Positions 8,896 to 18,520 of a stretch of 64,000 nucleotides of DNA are shown here, piece by piece (within the stretch, counting starts at the first letter, position 1; every line of letters starts with the position of its first letter). Under the pieces are notes generated by a model that made no database searches, had not been told where the DNA came from, and was given only the letters and a program-made list of their open reading frames with translations. The stretch lies in assembly GCF_002563655.1 (NCBI RefSeq), contig NZ_PDIY01000001.1, positions 3,570,001-3,634,000 on the forward strand, in the 5' to 3' direction. This DNA is from Bacillus sp. es.034 (GTDB lineage: Bacteria; Bacillota; Bacilli; Bacillales; Bacillaceae_B). The position numbers and the translations under genes were made by a program.

Positions 8896-10224
8896 TTACA
8901 ATATATCCGCCGCAAGCTGTGCCAATCCCGACCTTTCACCCTTCATGAGCTTCACATGTCCGGCTAATTTTTGATCTTTGAATTTCTCCACTACATAGGT
9001 CAGTCCATTATTATATTCATCAAGATATGGGTGATCGATTTGAGCCGGATCTCCCATCAACACAATTTTGCTCCGTTCCCCGACACGTGTGAGAATCGTT
9101 TTCACTTCATGCTTCGTCAGGTTCTGAGCTTCATCTATGATGATATATTGATCCGGAATGCTTCTACCCCGTATATACGTCAATGCTTCCACCTCGATGG
9201 ACCCCATCCCGGCAAGGATATCATCCAGTTCACCCGGTTTTTTTGTATTGAACAGGTATTCGAGATTATCATAAATCGGCTGCATCCATGGCCGCAACTT
9301 TTCTTGCTTTTCACCAGGAAGATAGCCTATATCTTTGCCAACCGGAACGATTGGGCGGGCAACGAGTAATTTGTTGAATTTATTGAAGTCTTCCGTTTGC
9401 AATAGACCGGCTGCCAGTGCCAGAAGCGTTTTACCGGTCCCCGCTTTCCCGATCATGGTCACTAACGAAATATCATCACGTAATAATAACTCCGTCGCCA
9501 TCGTTTGTTGGACATTCCTCGCTTTAATCCCCCACATATGTTCTTGATCATAGACCAGTTTCTTCACCTTAAGTCCGGTGGAATCCACCATTCCGAGGGC
9601 CGATGCAGAACTTCCAAGGGCATCTTTCATAATAAGGAATTGATGGGAATAAAATCGTTGTTTCGTTATCTCCGTAAGAGTCAATTCCCCTTTTTCATAA
9701 AATTTATTGAGGAATTCTCTCTCTGTATATAATTCGATGAATCCGGTATAAATATCATTTACTTCAATGACCCTGTCACTCAGGAAATCTTCTGCCTGTA
9801 AACCTAAAGCATCCGCCTTGACCCTGACAAGGGTATCTTTACTGACAAGGATAACCGTTTTCCCATCCTTTTTTGCTTCTTCCTCGAGTGAAAGGTTCTT
9901 TGCTACGGCAATGATCCGATTATCGTTTGTTTTCTCAACAAATATATCTTGAAGCTGCTGAAAGGAGCGGTGATTTAGTTCAATCCGTAATGATCCGCCT
10001 GTATATAGGGGGATTTTTTCATGGAGCTTTCCTTCCTGCCGTAAATTATCTATCAGTTTCGATACATGTCTTGCGTTTCTTCCGATTTCATCCATATAAC
10101 GCTTTTTGGAGTCCACTTCTTCTAAAACGACTGCAGGTATAACCACCTCATTATCCTGGAAAGAAAAGATGGCTTGTGGATCTTGTAATAAGACATTGGT
10201 ATCTAATACATAAATTTTATTCAA
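8896..10224 (-). CDS. ylaK: PIN-PhoH protein YlaK (predicted RNase/ATPase)
   Basis: Two-domain protein: N-terminal PIN nuclease domain (MNKIYVLDTNVLLQDP, with conserved acidic residues) and C-terminal PhoH-type P-loop ATPase with Walker A GKAGTGKT and Walker B IIIDEAQN. PhoH2-type fusions are believed to act as RNA helicase/ribonucleases. The start is taken as TTG at 10224, preceded by GCAGGAGGC at 6-bp spacing; this gives 442 residues, the length I recall for B. subtilis YlaK. An upstream in-frame TTG at 10272 lacks a ribosome site. Divergent from ylaJ. Confidence 0.9.
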   Translation of the reverse strand: MNKIYVLDTNVLLQDPQAIFSFQDNEVVIPAVVLEEVDSKKRYMDEIGRNARHVSKLIDNLRQEGKLHEKIPLYTGGSLRIELNHRSFQQLQDIFVEKTNDNRIIAVAKNLSLEEEAKKDGKTVILVSKDTLVRVKADALGLQAEDFLSDRVIEVNDIYTGFIELYTEREFLNKFYEKGELTLTEITKQRFYSHQFLIMKDALGSSASALGMVDSTGLKVKKLVYDQEHMWGIKARNVQQTMATELLLRDDISLVTMIGKAGTGKTLLALAAGLLQTEDFNKFNKLLVARPIVPVGKDIGYLPGEKQEKLRPWMQPIYDNLEYLFNTKKPGELDDILAGMGSIEVEALTYIRGRSIPDQYIIIDEAQNLTKHEVKTILTRVGERSKIVLMGDPAQIDHPYLDEYNNGLTYVVEKFKDQKLAGHVKLMKGERSGLAQLAADIL

Positions 10225-10402
10225 ATCGATGCCTCCTGCTCCTGATTTCTTATTACTATTGTATGTAGCCAATGATGTTCCGGTTATTCCCAGCTACTCA
10301 AATAGGACGGCCCGTTTCTTAAAATATATGAATAAACGTATAAAGATAGAAGAAATTTACACAATAAGAAAAGATATTGATTCTAAATCGGGAGGTATTC
10401 AC

Positions 10403-11005
10403 ATGTTTAAGCTCATCTCTCTCTTAATGGTCACCATCATCCTTGGAGCTTGCGCCAACAAAAATGAGGTCGGGTATAACAATGATGCAAACAGTAAAAA
10501 TAATAAACCAATCACTGTCCAGGATAGCAATATTCAACAGGTCCAACGCAAGACAGGACAACAAATCTCAAAGCATCTGGTTGACCTGACCACCAGCGTG
10601 CCGGATGTGAAAGATGCAACGGCTGTTGTCATCGGTAAATACGCATTTGTAGGGATCGATATCGATTCGGACGTCGAGCGTTCCCAGGTCGGTTCTATTA
10701 AATATTCTGTCGCTGAAGCCCTTCAAAATGATCCATACGGTGCAGAGGCCATGGTCATCGCCGATCCGGATCTTTATGCCCGATTGAAGGAAATCAGTAA
10801 AGATATCCAACGAGGCGAACCGGTTCAGGGCATCATGAATGAACTGTCAGACATATCGGGCAGATTGATGCCTGAAATCCCTAAGTCTTTAAAGCAGACC
10901 AATCCCGAAAATGCCCCGAACGAACCTAAGAAAAAAATGAATAACGCAAAAGAAAAACAGCTTAGAAAAAATCAAGAAGATCAAACATACGATAAAATCG
11001 ATTGA
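10403..11005 (+). CDS. ylaJ: YhcN/YlaJ-family sporulation lipoprotein
   Basis: 200-residue predicted lipoprotein: MFKLISLLMVTIILGAC gives a clear lipobox (LGAC) with Cys about 17. The mature part contains the central region VPDVKDATAVVIGKYAFVGIDID seen in the YhcN/YlaJ family, whose members are in the forespore/inner spore membrane and affect germination; the C-terminal 40 residues are Lys/Asn/Glu-rich and probably disordered. ATG at 10403 has GGGAGG 7 bp upstream. A forespore-type promoter is possible (GTATA at 10338-10342, 17 bp, CACAATAA at 10360-10367), but this is tentative. Confidence 0.85.
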   Translation: MFKLISLLMVTIILGACANKNEVGYNNDANSKNNKPITVQDSNIQQVQRKTGQQISKHLVDLTTSVPDVKDATAVVIGKYAFVGIDIDSDVERSQVGSIKYSVAEALQNDPYGAEAMVIADPDLYARLKEISKDIQRGEPVQGIMNELSDISGRLMPEIPKSLKQTNPENAPNEPKKKMNNAKEKQLRKNQEDQTYDKID

Positions 11006-11030
11006 TTGTAGAGCCTTATCTAAAATTGAG

Positions 11031-11080
11031 AAAAAGCCATGAAAAAGCTTAGGTAGGATGCTAAGCTTTTTTCATGGCTT
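11031..11080. terminator. Bidirectional terminator that includes a coding 3' end
   Basis: Stem AAGCCATGAAAAAGCTTAG (11034-11052) pairs with 11061-11080 over loop GTAGGATG. The right arm encodes the last six codons and stop of the next minus-strand gene. Serves ylaJ and that gene. Confidence 0.8.
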
Positions 11081-11516
11081 CAATTACTTGCCGGTCTAAA
11101 CGGTCTGCAGCTGTTTTATCATATGTCTTCTCATAAACAGGCTCTGTGGAAATTTTCGATCCATAGAACATGACATCTCTCACTTCATTGATGACAAGTT
11201 GAAAAAGGGTAAGCTTCAAAGGCACTCCGGATAGTTTCTCTTGATGTACAAAAGCTTTCCCACCAATGGAATAGGTTGATTCATTTGCGATTAAGTTCAC
11301 TACAACCAGCGGATTCCCCTTAATATTCTCGACGATTCTTGAGCGTTGATCCACGGCAAACAGTAGCGTCTGCTCGTCTTTGGCAAAGACCCACGAAATA
11401 GAACTGACATTGGGGCCATGTGTTTCATGATCAACGGTAGCAAGTGTCACGAATCGCTCTGATTGCAGTTCCTCAAACAATGCAGGAATTAAGCCGGGTT
11501 CTACTTGATTAGCCAT
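11061..11516 (-). CDS. Pyridoxamine 5'-phosphate oxidase-like FMN-binding protein
   Basis: 151-residue protein with the split-barrel flavin fold: FVTLATVDHETHGPNVSSISWVF followed by LLFAVDQRSRIVENIKGNP, a pattern typical of PNPOx-related general stress/flavin reductase-like proteins. Substrate unknown; it is too small and lacks clear PNP-binding residues to be called PdxH. Start ATG at 11516 follows a GGGGGGA site. It is a single-gene unit between ylaJ and ylaI, and its stop codon lies inside the shared terminator hairpin. Confidence 0.75.
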   Translation of the reverse strand: MANQVEPGLIPALFEELQSERFVTLATVDHETHGPNVSSISWVFAKDEQTLLFAVDQRSRIVENIKGNPLVVVNLIANESTYSIGGKAFVHQEKLSGVPLKLTLFQLVINEVRDVMFYGSKISTEPVYEKTYDKTAADRLDRQVIEAMKKA

Positions 11517-11690
11517 ACAATCCCCCCTGGTGACGTTTTTGTCTCTACGTCTTCATGTGATTATCTTGATTCTACTATACCAAACTCGATTGTGAAAGAC
11601 ATAATAGAATGTAAAATAAAGCGTTCGTCCTCACTACATGATATACTAAAATGACCAGAGTTATGATTAGAACAAGTAGAGGTGTACAAA

Positions 11691-11891
11691 ATGAGAGTAA
11701 AATGTGCTTTATGCGAAGTTATTGAAAATATTGACGACTATTCCCTGCAGGCGAAAAAGCTGCGTAACAGACCCATTCACACTTATATGTGCGAGAAATG
11801 CCATGACCGCATTAAAGAGAAGACAGAAGAACGTGTTTCTACGGGGAATTTCCGTTTTTATCGTTCTCCTTTAGTCGAAGATGACTTTTAA
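11691..11891 (+). CDS. ylaI: YlaI family small zinc-ribbon protein
   Basis: 66-residue protein MRVKCALCEVIENIDDYS... with two CxxC pairs (CALC near 5-8 and CEKCHD near 34-37), suggesting a zinc ribbon; family DUF2197. Biochemical role unknown. I prefer ATG at 11691 over the in-frame GTG at 11682 because AGAGGTG is 6 bp upstream of the ATG and contains the GTG. Its last codons overlap the start of the next gene by 11 bp, so the two are probably translated together. Confidence 0.8.
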   Translation: MRVKCALCEVIENIDDYSLQAKKLRNRPIHTYMCEKCHDRIKEKTEERVSTGNFRFYRSPLVEDDF

Positions 11892-12321
11892 ACAAATCGG
11901 TTTCGCTGTCGGAATTGTCTCAGGCACAATATTAGGACTGTTCCTAAAGTGGATACAAGGACTTACCGGTATTAAAGTATATGTATTATTACTGAATGTT
12001 GACTTCATTCCACTGTTTGCATCTAGATTGCCCGAATGGCTGGAGTTCTCTTTCCACTTACTCATTTCCTGCGGGATCGGTTTGGTATTTGTGTTTCTGA
12101 TGGAAAAGCTGAATGTATCAAGCAGGGGAGCCTGGATTCTTTCCCTGCTGCTTACTTTCCCCACTGTCTTTCTATATTTCCCCCTTTCTTATCTGGCCGT
12201 AAAGGATGTACCCGGCTTATTCGATGGTACAGCCATCATCTTTTGGACAATTGGCCATCTACTGTATGGATTAAGCCTGCCCCCACTCTATCAATTTTTC
12301 ACGAAGGCGAATCACAAATAG
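11881..12321 (+). CDS. Uncharacterised four-helix membrane protein
   Basis: 146-residue hydrophobic protein with about four membrane segments (roughly 5-25, 55-75, 88-108, 120-138) and a basic C-terminus. I do not recognise the family. The ATG at 11881 overlaps the ylaI stop by 11 bp in another frame, with only a weak ribosome site (GAAG) inside ylaI, which suggests translational coupling. A strong bidirectional terminator follows at once. Confidence 0.65.
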   Translation: MTFKQIGFAVGIVSGTILGLFLKWIQGLTGIKVYVLLLNVDFIPLFASRLPEWLEFSFHLLISCGIGLVFVFLMEKLNVSSRGAWILSLLLTFPTVFLYFPLSYLAVKDVPGLFDGTAIIFWTIGHLLYGLSLPPLYQFFTKANHK

Positions 12322-12362
12322 AAAAAGCTGTAGTCCTTAGTGTATGGACTACAGCTTTTTTT
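12322..12362. terminator. Bidirectional terminator
   Basis: Stem AAAAGCTGTAGTCC / GGACTACAGCTTTT, loop of about 8 nt, between the membrane protein gene and ylaH. Confidence 0.93.
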
Positions 12363-12364
12363 GC

Positions 12365-12673
12365 TTAAAACGTGCCTTTTTTCTTTTCATTCGTCAGGCG
12401 GATCTTGTAAATCACTAAGATTAAAGCCGCAACGACCAATCCTTCAGCCACCGGAAGGAAAATGCCGAGAAACGTCAGCACCGTACATCCAAGTATGAGA
12501 AAAGTATAAATAAGGATCGATTTCATGACTGGCAGCTTTTTCGCAAAACCGAGTTTATAAACTAAGATTGAGAGCCCAACGATGGTTATATAAAGCAACC
12601 ACATACCCATTTCCGCGTTCTGGTCAACCCGGTAAAGGGATGCGAAAAAGGACAAACGTTCTGTTACATCCAT
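12365..12673 (-). CDS. ylaH: YlaH-like membrane protein
   Basis: 102-residue protein [19 protein letters not shown] with three predicted helices and a short Lys-rich tail, matching the YlaH-like family; function unknown. GGAGTAGGAA precedes the ATG. It lies 23 bp downstream of typA on the same strand and is probably cotranscribed with it. Confidence 0.82.
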   Translation of the reverse strand: MDVTERLSFFASLYRVDQNAEMGMWLLYITIVGLSILVYKLGFAKKLPVMKSILIYTFLILGCTVLTFLGIFLPVAEGLVVAALILVIYKIRLTNEKKKGTF

Positions 12674-12696
12674 TTCCTACTCCCCCTTCACTTCGT

Positions 12697-14535
12697 TTAT
12701 TGAGTAACCTTATTTTTCTTTTCTGCTCTTTCACGTTCATTCTTATCGAGAATTTTCTTACGAAGACGGATTGATTCAGGTGTTACTTCACAATATTCAT
12801 CATCATTTAAATATTCCAATGACTCTTCTAATGTCATGATTCTTGCCTTTTTAATCGTAACGGTTTGATCTTTATTTGCAGAACGTACGTTAGTCGCCTG
12901 TTTCAGCTTTGTGATATTAACGGTAATATCATTTTCTCTCGTATGTTCACCAACGATCATTCCGCCATAAATTTCTGTCCCGGACTCAACGAAAATGATT
13001 CCGCGGTCTTCCACCTGCATGATACCGTATTGTGACGCTTTACCTGTCTCCATGGAAACAAGCACACCTTGACGACGTCCGCCTACGCGGCCTTTCTGCA
13101 GTGGTTGGTAGCCTTCGAATGTATGGTTGATGATACCATATCCGCGAGTAAGAGTCATAAACTCCGTAGAATAACCGATTAGTCCACGTGCAGGAACCAT
13201 AAACATTAATCGGACCTGGCCGTTACCGTTGTTCACCATATCCAGCATTTCACCTTTACGCTGACCAAGTGATTCGATTACTCCTCCCATATACTCTTCA
13301 GGGATATCAATTTGAACACGTTCTACAGGCTCGCTCTTCACGCCATCGACTTCTTTGATGATAACCTGTGGTTTCGATACCTGTAATTCGTACCCTTCAC
13401 GACGCATGTTTTCAATCAGGATGGAAAGGTGAAGCTCTCCACGTCCCGAAACCGTCCATGCATCAGGTGAATCGGTTGGTTCAACACGTAAGCTTACATC
13501 TGTTTGAAGCTGAGCCAATAAACGCTCCTCGATTTTTCTTGACGTAACAAATTTACCTTCTCTACCTGCAAATGGACTGTTGTTCACTAGGAACGTCATT
13601 TGAAGGGTCGGCTCGTCAATGCGAAGGACCGGAAGTTGATCCTGATGTTCAACCGGACAAACCGTTTCACCGACGTTGATATCTTCCATTCCGGAAACAG
13701 CGATTAAATCACCCGCTTTTGCCTCTTGGATTTCTTCACGCTTTAATCCGAAGAAACCAAAGATCTTTGTTACACGGAATTGTTTAACAGTCCCGTCAAG
13801 CTTCATCAGTGCTACCTGTTGGCCCACTTTCATCGTTCCTCTGAACACACGACCGATCCCGATACGCCCTACGTAATCATTGTAATCAAGCAGTGCAACC
13901 TGGAATTGAAGTGGATCTTCAGAGTTGTCTACCGGTGCAGGAATGTGCTCAATGATGGAATCATATAAACACTGCATGTTTTCATCCTGTTTTTCCGGAT
14001 CCGGATCTGTACTAGCAGTACCGTTGATTGCAGAAGCATAAACAACCGGGAATTCAAGCTGCTCATCATTTGCATCTAATTCAATGAATAACTCCAATAC
14101 TTCATCGATAACTTCTTCAGGACGAGCTGAAGGTTTGTCGATTTTGTTTACAACAACGATTGGTGTAAGGTTCTGTTCCAGTGCTTTCTTAAGAACGAAG
14201 CGAGTCTGTGGCATACAGCCTTCATACGCATCCACTACCAGTAGAACACCATCTACCATTTTCATGATACGTTCTACTTCTCCACCGAAGTCAGCATGCC
14301 CTGGTGTATCAAGGATATTGATTCGGGAATCTTTATATTGAATCGCCGTATTTTTCGCAAGGATCGTAATACCGCGTTCTCTCTCTAAATCATTTGAATC
14401 CATCGCACGTTCCGAAACAGTTTCGTTTTCGCGGAAGATTCCAGATTGCTTTAAAAGCTCATCTACTAATGTCGTTTTCCCGTGGTCAACGTGAGCAATA
14501 ATAGCAATATTTCTTAGGTCATTTCTTAATTTCAT
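12697..14535 (-). CDS. typA: Ribosome-associated GTPase TypA/BipA
   Basis: 612-residue translational GTPase of the EF-G/LepA superfamily, involved in ribosome assembly and stress or cold adaptation. G motifs are intact: [10 protein letters not shown] (G1, near 14), RGITI (G2), DTPGHADF (G3) and NKIDKP (G4). Domains II, III and V follow, then the BipA-specific C-terminal domain with [13 protein letters not shown]. Length is standard. The start ATG at 14535 has AGGAGTGG upstream. An extended -10 element TGATATAAT (minus strand, 14602-14610) could be its promoter. Confidence 0.96.
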   Translation of the reverse strand: MKLRNDLRNIAIIAHVDHGKTTLVDELLKQSGIFRENETVSERAMDSNDLERERGITILAKNTAIQYKDSRINILDTPGHADFGGEVERIMKMVDGVLLVVDAYEGCMPQTRFVLKKALEQNLTPIVVVNKIDKPSARPEEVIDEVLELFIELDANDEQLEFPVVYASAINGTASTDPDPEKQDENMQCLYDSIIEHIPAPVDNSEDPLQFQVALLDYNDYVGRIGIGRVFRGTMKVGQQVALMKLDGTVKQFRVTKIFGFFGLKREEIQEAKAGDLIAVSGMEDINVGETVCPVEHQDQLPVLRIDEPTLQMTFLVNNSPFAGREGKFVTSRKIEERLLAQLQTDVSLRVEPTDSPDAWTVSGRGELHLSILIENMRREGYELQVSKPQVIIKEVDGVKSEPVERVQIDIPEEYMGGVIESLGQRKGEMLDMVNNGNGQVRLMFMVPARGLIGYSTEFMTLTRGYGIINHTFEGYQPLQKGRVGGRRQGVLVSMETGKASQYGIMQVEDRGIIFVESGTEIYGGMIVGEHTRENDITVNITKLKQATNVRSANKDQTVTIKKARIMTLEESLEYLNDDEYCEVTPESIRLRKKILDKNERERAEKKNKVTQ

Positions 14536-14820
14536 ATTTCCACTCCTGAATATTGGATTTCTTTATAGTGTAAAGATAATATTTTTCAGTTCAACTAGAC
14601 CATTATATCACAGCATTGACAAAAGCCCTAATAAATATTTCATCTCCCCTATTCATTCTTGCTAAAAGTTTCCTTAACGACTTGCATGTTCTGCTTCTTT
14701 GTCCCCGAAACCCATTGCGATTTATTGAATACATAGGTAAAATTTAATTAGCGCAGCATAAGAGGCTGGGTCGACAATCAGTAAGGGAACGAATCATCGT
14801 TTATCAATATTGGGGGTTAC
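14536..14820. promoter_or_regulatory. typA-ylaF intergenic region with extended -10 for typA
   Basis: 285 bp between divergent typA and ylaF. Minus strand shows TGATATAAT at 14602-14610 without a strong -35. Apart from this I see no structured element. Confidence 0.4.
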
Positions 14821-15009
14821 ATGATGGCAAATATAAAATGGATCTTTGTACTTTTTTCGATATTAGCGGCTGTTTCACTGATGGGGATAGCCATTTCAAT
14901 TAGTTTACAAAGTATATTGCTTGCAGCTGCAAGTATCGTTTGTTTATTCATTGTGATGGGATTTGGTTTTAAGACCAAGAAAAAATACAGAGAAGAAGGA
15001 AGATTGTAA
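14821..15009 (+). CDS. ylaF: YlaF-like small membrane protein
   Basis: 62 residues, two membrane helices (about 5-25 and 30-50) and a basic tail KTKKKYREEGRL. Synteny next to typA and size match ylaF of B. subtilis; function unknown. Two adjacent ATGs (14821, 14824) follow a GGGGG site; either could initiate. Confidence 0.72.
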   Translation: MMANIKWIFVLFSILAAVSLMGIAISISLQSILLAAASIVCLFIVMGFGFKTKKKYREEGRL

Positions 15010-15016
15010 TACGAAG

Positions 15017-15057
15017 AAAAGGAGTGGTGGCCGTTGAAGGGCCACCACTCCTTTTTC
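15017..15057. terminator. Bidirectional terminator ylaF / suhB
   Basis: Stem AAAAGGAGTGGTGGCC / GGCCACCACTCCTTTT with loop GTTGAAG. Confidence 0.95.
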
Positions 15058-15059
15058 AT

Positions 15060-15857
15060 TTACTCTTTTCTATGAAGATAGTCAGTCAAAATCGTTTCAT
15101 GCAGACCAGGCTTCCCGACGAAGACAGAGCTCTTGTTTAATGGATTCAATGGGTTTCCATCAAGGTCCGTCACCACTCCACCAAGCTCTTCGATCATAAT
15201 CTTTCCGGCTGCGAAATCCCATGGTGCAAGTCGCATCGTTAAATAGGCATCCAGCCTCCCTGAAGCCACGTAAGCAAGTTCCATCGCAGCTGAACCATAG
15301 GACCGGGTCCCTCTCACATCCTGCACGAGTGGAGCCAGAATAGAGGAATCAATACGCTTGTTCTTTGTCACCCATAGTGCATTCAATGCAACAATCGCAT
15401 CTTCCACAGGAACGGGATCAAGCTTCGGAAGCTTCACATCATTCATATAGACACCTTTGCCTTTACTCGCAAAATAAAGCTCGTCATGCACGACATCATA
15501 TATGTATCCTAACTTCCCCTCTTTTCCATCGTATATCCCGATTGAAATGGCAAAGTTTCTCTGCTGATGGACAAAATTCATCGTTCCATCGATTGGGTCG
15601 ATGATCCAGGTTATTCCGGACAACTCTTTGAAATCATCACCATATCCTTCTTCTCCCAAAATTTGATGATCCGGGTAATGGGTTCGTATGTTTTCAGTAA
15701 AATATCGCTCAGTCGCTTCATCCATATCGGTAACCAAGTCATTTCGGTTCGATTTGGTTTTAATGTTCAGTTCGGTTTTAAATGACTGACGAATCCTCTC
15801 ACCGGCTTCATGTATCCATGTTCTAACATTTTGATCTAGTTCGGTCCAATTTGTCAT
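15060..15857 (-). CDS. suhB: Inositol monophosphatase family protein
   Basis: 265-residue Mg-dependent sugar-phosphate phosphatase (yktC equivalent). Conserved metal-site motifs are present: EEGYGDD region (ILGEEGYG), WIIDPIDGTMNFVH (near 85-98) and the C-terminal APWDFAAGKIMIEELGG. The physiological substrate of the Bacillus protein (inositol-1-phosphate or another monophosphate) is not certain. ATG at 15857 with TTGGAGG 10 bp upstream. Convergent with ylaF; next upstream gene on this strand is the small ykzI-like one. Confidence 0.9.
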   Translation of the reverse strand: MTNWTELDQNVRTWIHEAGERIRQSFKTELNIKTKSNRNDLVTDMDEATERYFTENIRTHYPDHQILGEEGYGDDFKELSGITWIIDPIDGTMNFVHQQRNFAISIGIYDGKEGKLGYIYDVVHDELYFASKGKGVYMNDVKLPKLDPVPVEDAIVALNALWVTKNKRIDSSILAPLVQDVRGTRSYGSAAMELAYVASGRLDAYLTMRLAPWDFAAGKIMIEELGGVVTDLDGNPLNPLNKSSVFVGKPGLHETILTDYLHRKE

Positions 15858-15985
15858 GTATTAATAACCTCCAATTAGCGAAAATCAGTGTAGTCATTAC
15901 TAATATGGTCTTTTCAGATAATCTTAACTCCTAGGTTCATTTCATTCAAGAAAATAGGCTTCACCAAGAAGGGTCATTTCCCCAT

Positions 15986-16020
15986 AAAAAAGCGAACTCT
16001 CCAACCACTATGAGCTCGCG
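15986..16020 (-). terminator. Probable terminator of the ykzI-like gene
   Basis: Minus strand stem GCGAGCTC / GAGTTCGC (one G-U pair) followed by six T. Confidence 0.6.
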
Positions 16021-16075
16021 TTCAAAAGTAGATTTTGTTAATCAGCATACTTTAAACCATTGAATGTTATTTGCT

Positions 16076-16270
16076 CTATAAAGCCTTCATTTTCATTAGT
16101 TCTTCCCTGATGCTCATAAGTTTCTGCTTGGACTTGGTCTGGGTTTCTGTATTCTTCGTTTGAATTGCTTCAAACAATACGGCTAATTCATAATCCATTT
16201 CAAGTCTCAATACGTTCATTCTTTGCTGTTGGACATCACGTTTTTTAGAAGTGTTCATTACTTGTTTCAT
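16076..16270 (-). CDS. Small helical protein, YkzI-like by position
   Basis: 64 residues, highly charged and Gln/Lys-rich, predicted largely helical (MDYELAVLFEAIQTKN). No recognisable domain. It lies between suhB/yktC and yktB where B. subtilis has ykzI, which is the only reason for that name. Of two in-frame ATGs (16276, 16270), the second has the better spacing to AAGGGG. Confidence 0.6.
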   Translation of the reverse strand: MKQVMNTSKKRDVQQQRMNVLRLEMDYELAVLFEAIQTKNTETQTKSKQKLMSIREELMKMKAL

Positions 16271-16449
16271 GGCCATACACCCCTTCCGAGTTTTCGATTT
16301 ATCTGATTGTTCTGATAATATTTACTACATGTTATGAAATACCCTCTCATCTTGTAACTAAAATGTGCAGACACCTATAGATAATTCATTTGGCTACAAG
16401 CATGTACCTCATTATGGTAAGATATTGGTGGAAATAAGGAGGTTACAAC

Positions 16450-17070
16450 ATGACATTTAACGGTTTTACTAAAGAAGATTTCAATGTTTTTAATCTTGAT
16501 GGTCTCGACGACCGGATGACGGCCATCGCAGAACAGATCAGGCCTAAGCTTGCCTACCTGGGTGAACATTTTGCACCCACTCTTAGTGCCCTGACCGGTG
16601 ATGAGATGTTTTACCATGTGGCGAAACATGCAAGACGCTCAGTGAATCCTCCAGATGACACGTGGGTTGCTTTTGCAAACAACAAACGTGGGTACAAGAA
16701 ACATCCTCATTTCCAAATCGGTTTATGGGAAACCCATGTATTTATTTGGTTTGCAATGATCTATGAAGCTCCAAATAAAGTTGAATTCGGTAAAAAAGCC
16801 GAAGAAAATGCAGATAAGATAAGGTCATTGATTCCCGGTCACTTTGTTTGGTCCGGAGATCATACTAAACCGGATGCTGCACCTTTCTCCTCCCTGTCAC
16901 AAGATGAATTCATTGCTTTAACTGAAAGAGTTCAAAATGTAAAGAAAGCTGAACTTCTATGCGGACTTCATCTGGATCGTGACTCTGCCATTAAGATGAC
17001 CGGAGATGAATTGATCCAGGAAGTTGAAAGTGCCTTTGAAACACTTTTACCCCTTTATAAAATGAACTAA
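16450..17070 (+). CDS. yktB: YktB family protein (DUF1054)
   Basis: 206-residue soluble protein; [23 protein letters not shown] and the central [16 protein letters not shown] are characteristic of the YktB/DUF1054 family of unknown function. ATG at 16450 has an excellent AGGAGG 7 bp upstream. It is convergent with yktA and ends at a shared terminator. Confidence 0.9.
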   Translation: MTFNGFTKEDFNVFNLDGLDDRMTAIAEQIRPKLAYLGEHFAPTLSALTGDEMFYHVAKHARRSVNPPDDTWVAFANNKRGYKKHPHFQIGLWETHVFIWFAMIYEAPNKVEFGKKAEENADKIRSLIPGHFVWSGDHTKPDAAPFSSLSQDEFIALTERVQNVKKAELLCGLHLDRDSAIKMTGDELIQEVESAFETLLPLYKMN

Positions 17071-17097
17071 ACCATATAACTGTAGGGAATAATGCAG

Positions 17098-17133
17098 AAA
17101 GAACGACTGCCCTAAACGGCAGTCGTTCTTTTA
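17098..17133. terminator. Bidirectional terminator yktB / yktA
   Basis: Stem AAGAACGACTGCC / GGCAGTCGTTCTT with loop CTAAAC. Confidence 0.93.
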
Positions 17134-17403
17134 ATTCATCGATATTTTGGCAGCGTCCTGCTGCTCTTTCATTTTTTTCACTACATGATAGGAAGAATAG
17201 CCACTGGATTCTTCAAATTCATTGCAGATCCTTTTCTCTTCTGCTTTGCCAGGAACGATTTCTTTAAATCGCTTATATCGATTCATCAGGTCCTCTCTTG
17301 AAACACCTTTTTCATATGCCTTTTCAATCGCTTCGAAAAAGGCAATGACGTCGATGACTTCCTCCGTTGACCAGTCTATATCGAAGGGGTATTGATATTC
17401 CAT
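17131..17403 (-). CDS. yktA: UPF0223 family protein YktA
   Basis: 90-residue protein [20 protein letters not shown]... matching the UPF0223 family, helical, function unknown. The internal ATG at 17403 is chosen because its N-terminus aligns with YktA as I remember it; an AAAGGAG site lies about 12 bp upstream. It begins 29 bp after the nitronate monooxygenase-like gene and is likely cotranscribed with it. Confidence 0.87.
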   Translation of the reverse strand: MEYQYPFDIDWSTEEVIDVIAFFEAIEKAYEKGVSREDLMNRYKRFKEIVPGKAEEKRICNEFEESSGYSSYHVVKKMKEQQDAAKISMN

Positions 17404-17432
17404 TTTGTACTGCAACTCCTTTGATGATTGTA

Positions 17433-18389
17433 TTAACTCCACTTTTCACGAATGTTTTCACCTTGTGAAATCATGCGCTCGATGAGATCTTTAACCGACG
17501 GGATGTCATGGATCAACCCCATCACCTGTCCTGCCCATGCAAAGCCTTCGTCTACTTCACCATCGTAGATATATCGTTTATTTGCCTCGCCGCTTATGTA
17601 TGATTTCAATCCTTCATATCCCGGATTCGATGTTTCAGCAGCCAGGATTTGATTTGTCCAGGTATTTGATATCGCTCTGGCCGGGGCCCCTAAAGATCGT
17701 TTAATGACTACTGTACCACTCTCATCCCCTTCAATCAAGGCACGTTTATACACGTCTGAAGCGTGGACGCACTCTTTTGTCGCTATGAATCTTGTCCCCA
17801 TCTCGACTCCTTCTGCGCCGAAGCTGAGGGCTGCCATCAAACCACGGCCGTCCCCAATACCTCCCGAGGCAATGACAGGGATGGATACAGCATCCACCAC
17901 ACGTGGAATCAAGACGAATGTCCCGATGTCATCCTTACCCAAATGTCCTCCCCCTTCTTGTCCAACGACCATGACGGCATCCGCACCGAGCTCCTCAGCC
18001 TTTTGGGCCTGTCTTTTTGATGCGACCAATACAAGCTTCACCATATCCTCACCTTCAATTTGTTGAAACAGGGGAGTCGGATTCCCTCCTGTTACGGAGA
18101 TGACCGGCACCTTTTCTTCAATGGCAATATCTACAAACCCGCTGAATGGGCGTCCATGTTGACCGATGGCAAAGTTCACTCCAAACGGTTGATCTGTTAA
18201 TGACCTTACCTTTTTGATTTCTTTACGAAGCTCTTCGGGGTCATCGAGTGACATGGCGGTGATTTGGCCAAGGCCGCCTGCATTCGACACTGCCGCAGCC
18301 AGTTCTGCATATGCCAGGTGGGCAAGCCCCCCTTGTATGATTGGATATTGAATGTTCAATAATTCTGTAACCCTCGTTTTCCACTTCAT
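17433..18389 (-). CDS. Nitronate monooxygenase / FabK-like flavoprotein
   Basis: 318-residue FMN-dependent TIM-barrel protein. The N-terminus [32 protein letters not shown] and the motifs [19 protein letters not shown] and [11 protein letters not shown] are typical of the 2-nitropropane dioxygenase/enoyl-ACP reductase II superfamily. Which reaction it performs cannot be told; stand-alone Bacillus members are usually called nitronate monooxygenase and there are no fatty-acid genes here to favour FabK. Start ATG at 18389 has GGAGGG 6 bp upstream. It is not in the corresponding B. subtilis gene order as I recall it. Confidence 0.85.
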   Translation of the reverse strand: MKWKTRVTELLNIQYPIIQGGLAHLAYAELAAAVSNAGGLGQITAMSLDDPEELRKEIKKVRSLTDQPFGVNFAIGQHGRPFSGFVDIAIEEKVPVISVTGGNPTPLFQQIEGEDMVKLVLVASKRQAQKAEELGADAVMVVGQEGGGHLGKDDIGTFVLIPRVVDAVSIPVIASGGIGDGRGLMAALSFGAEGVEMGTRFIATKECVHASDVYKRALIEGDESGTVVIKRSLGAPARAISNTWTNQILAAETSNPGYEGLKSYISGEANKRYIYDGEVDEGFAWAGQVMGLIHDIPSVKDLIERMISQGENIREKWS

Positions 18390-18520
18390 TTGAATCCCTC
18401 CATTCATTCATTTATTCTCGATGGAGGTGGGAAAGTCCTTTTCTTTGGCGTGGTGTATATTCATAAGAATTAAGGTGAGTCTTAGATGAGAGGGCAATGG
18501 GTGTTATAGTGAGTTGTGTA
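18390..18520. other. Non-coding gap before the cloverleaf
   Basis: No gene, terminator or clear promoter seen; together with 18521-18873 this gap separates the monooxygenase gene from speA. Confidence 0.5.
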
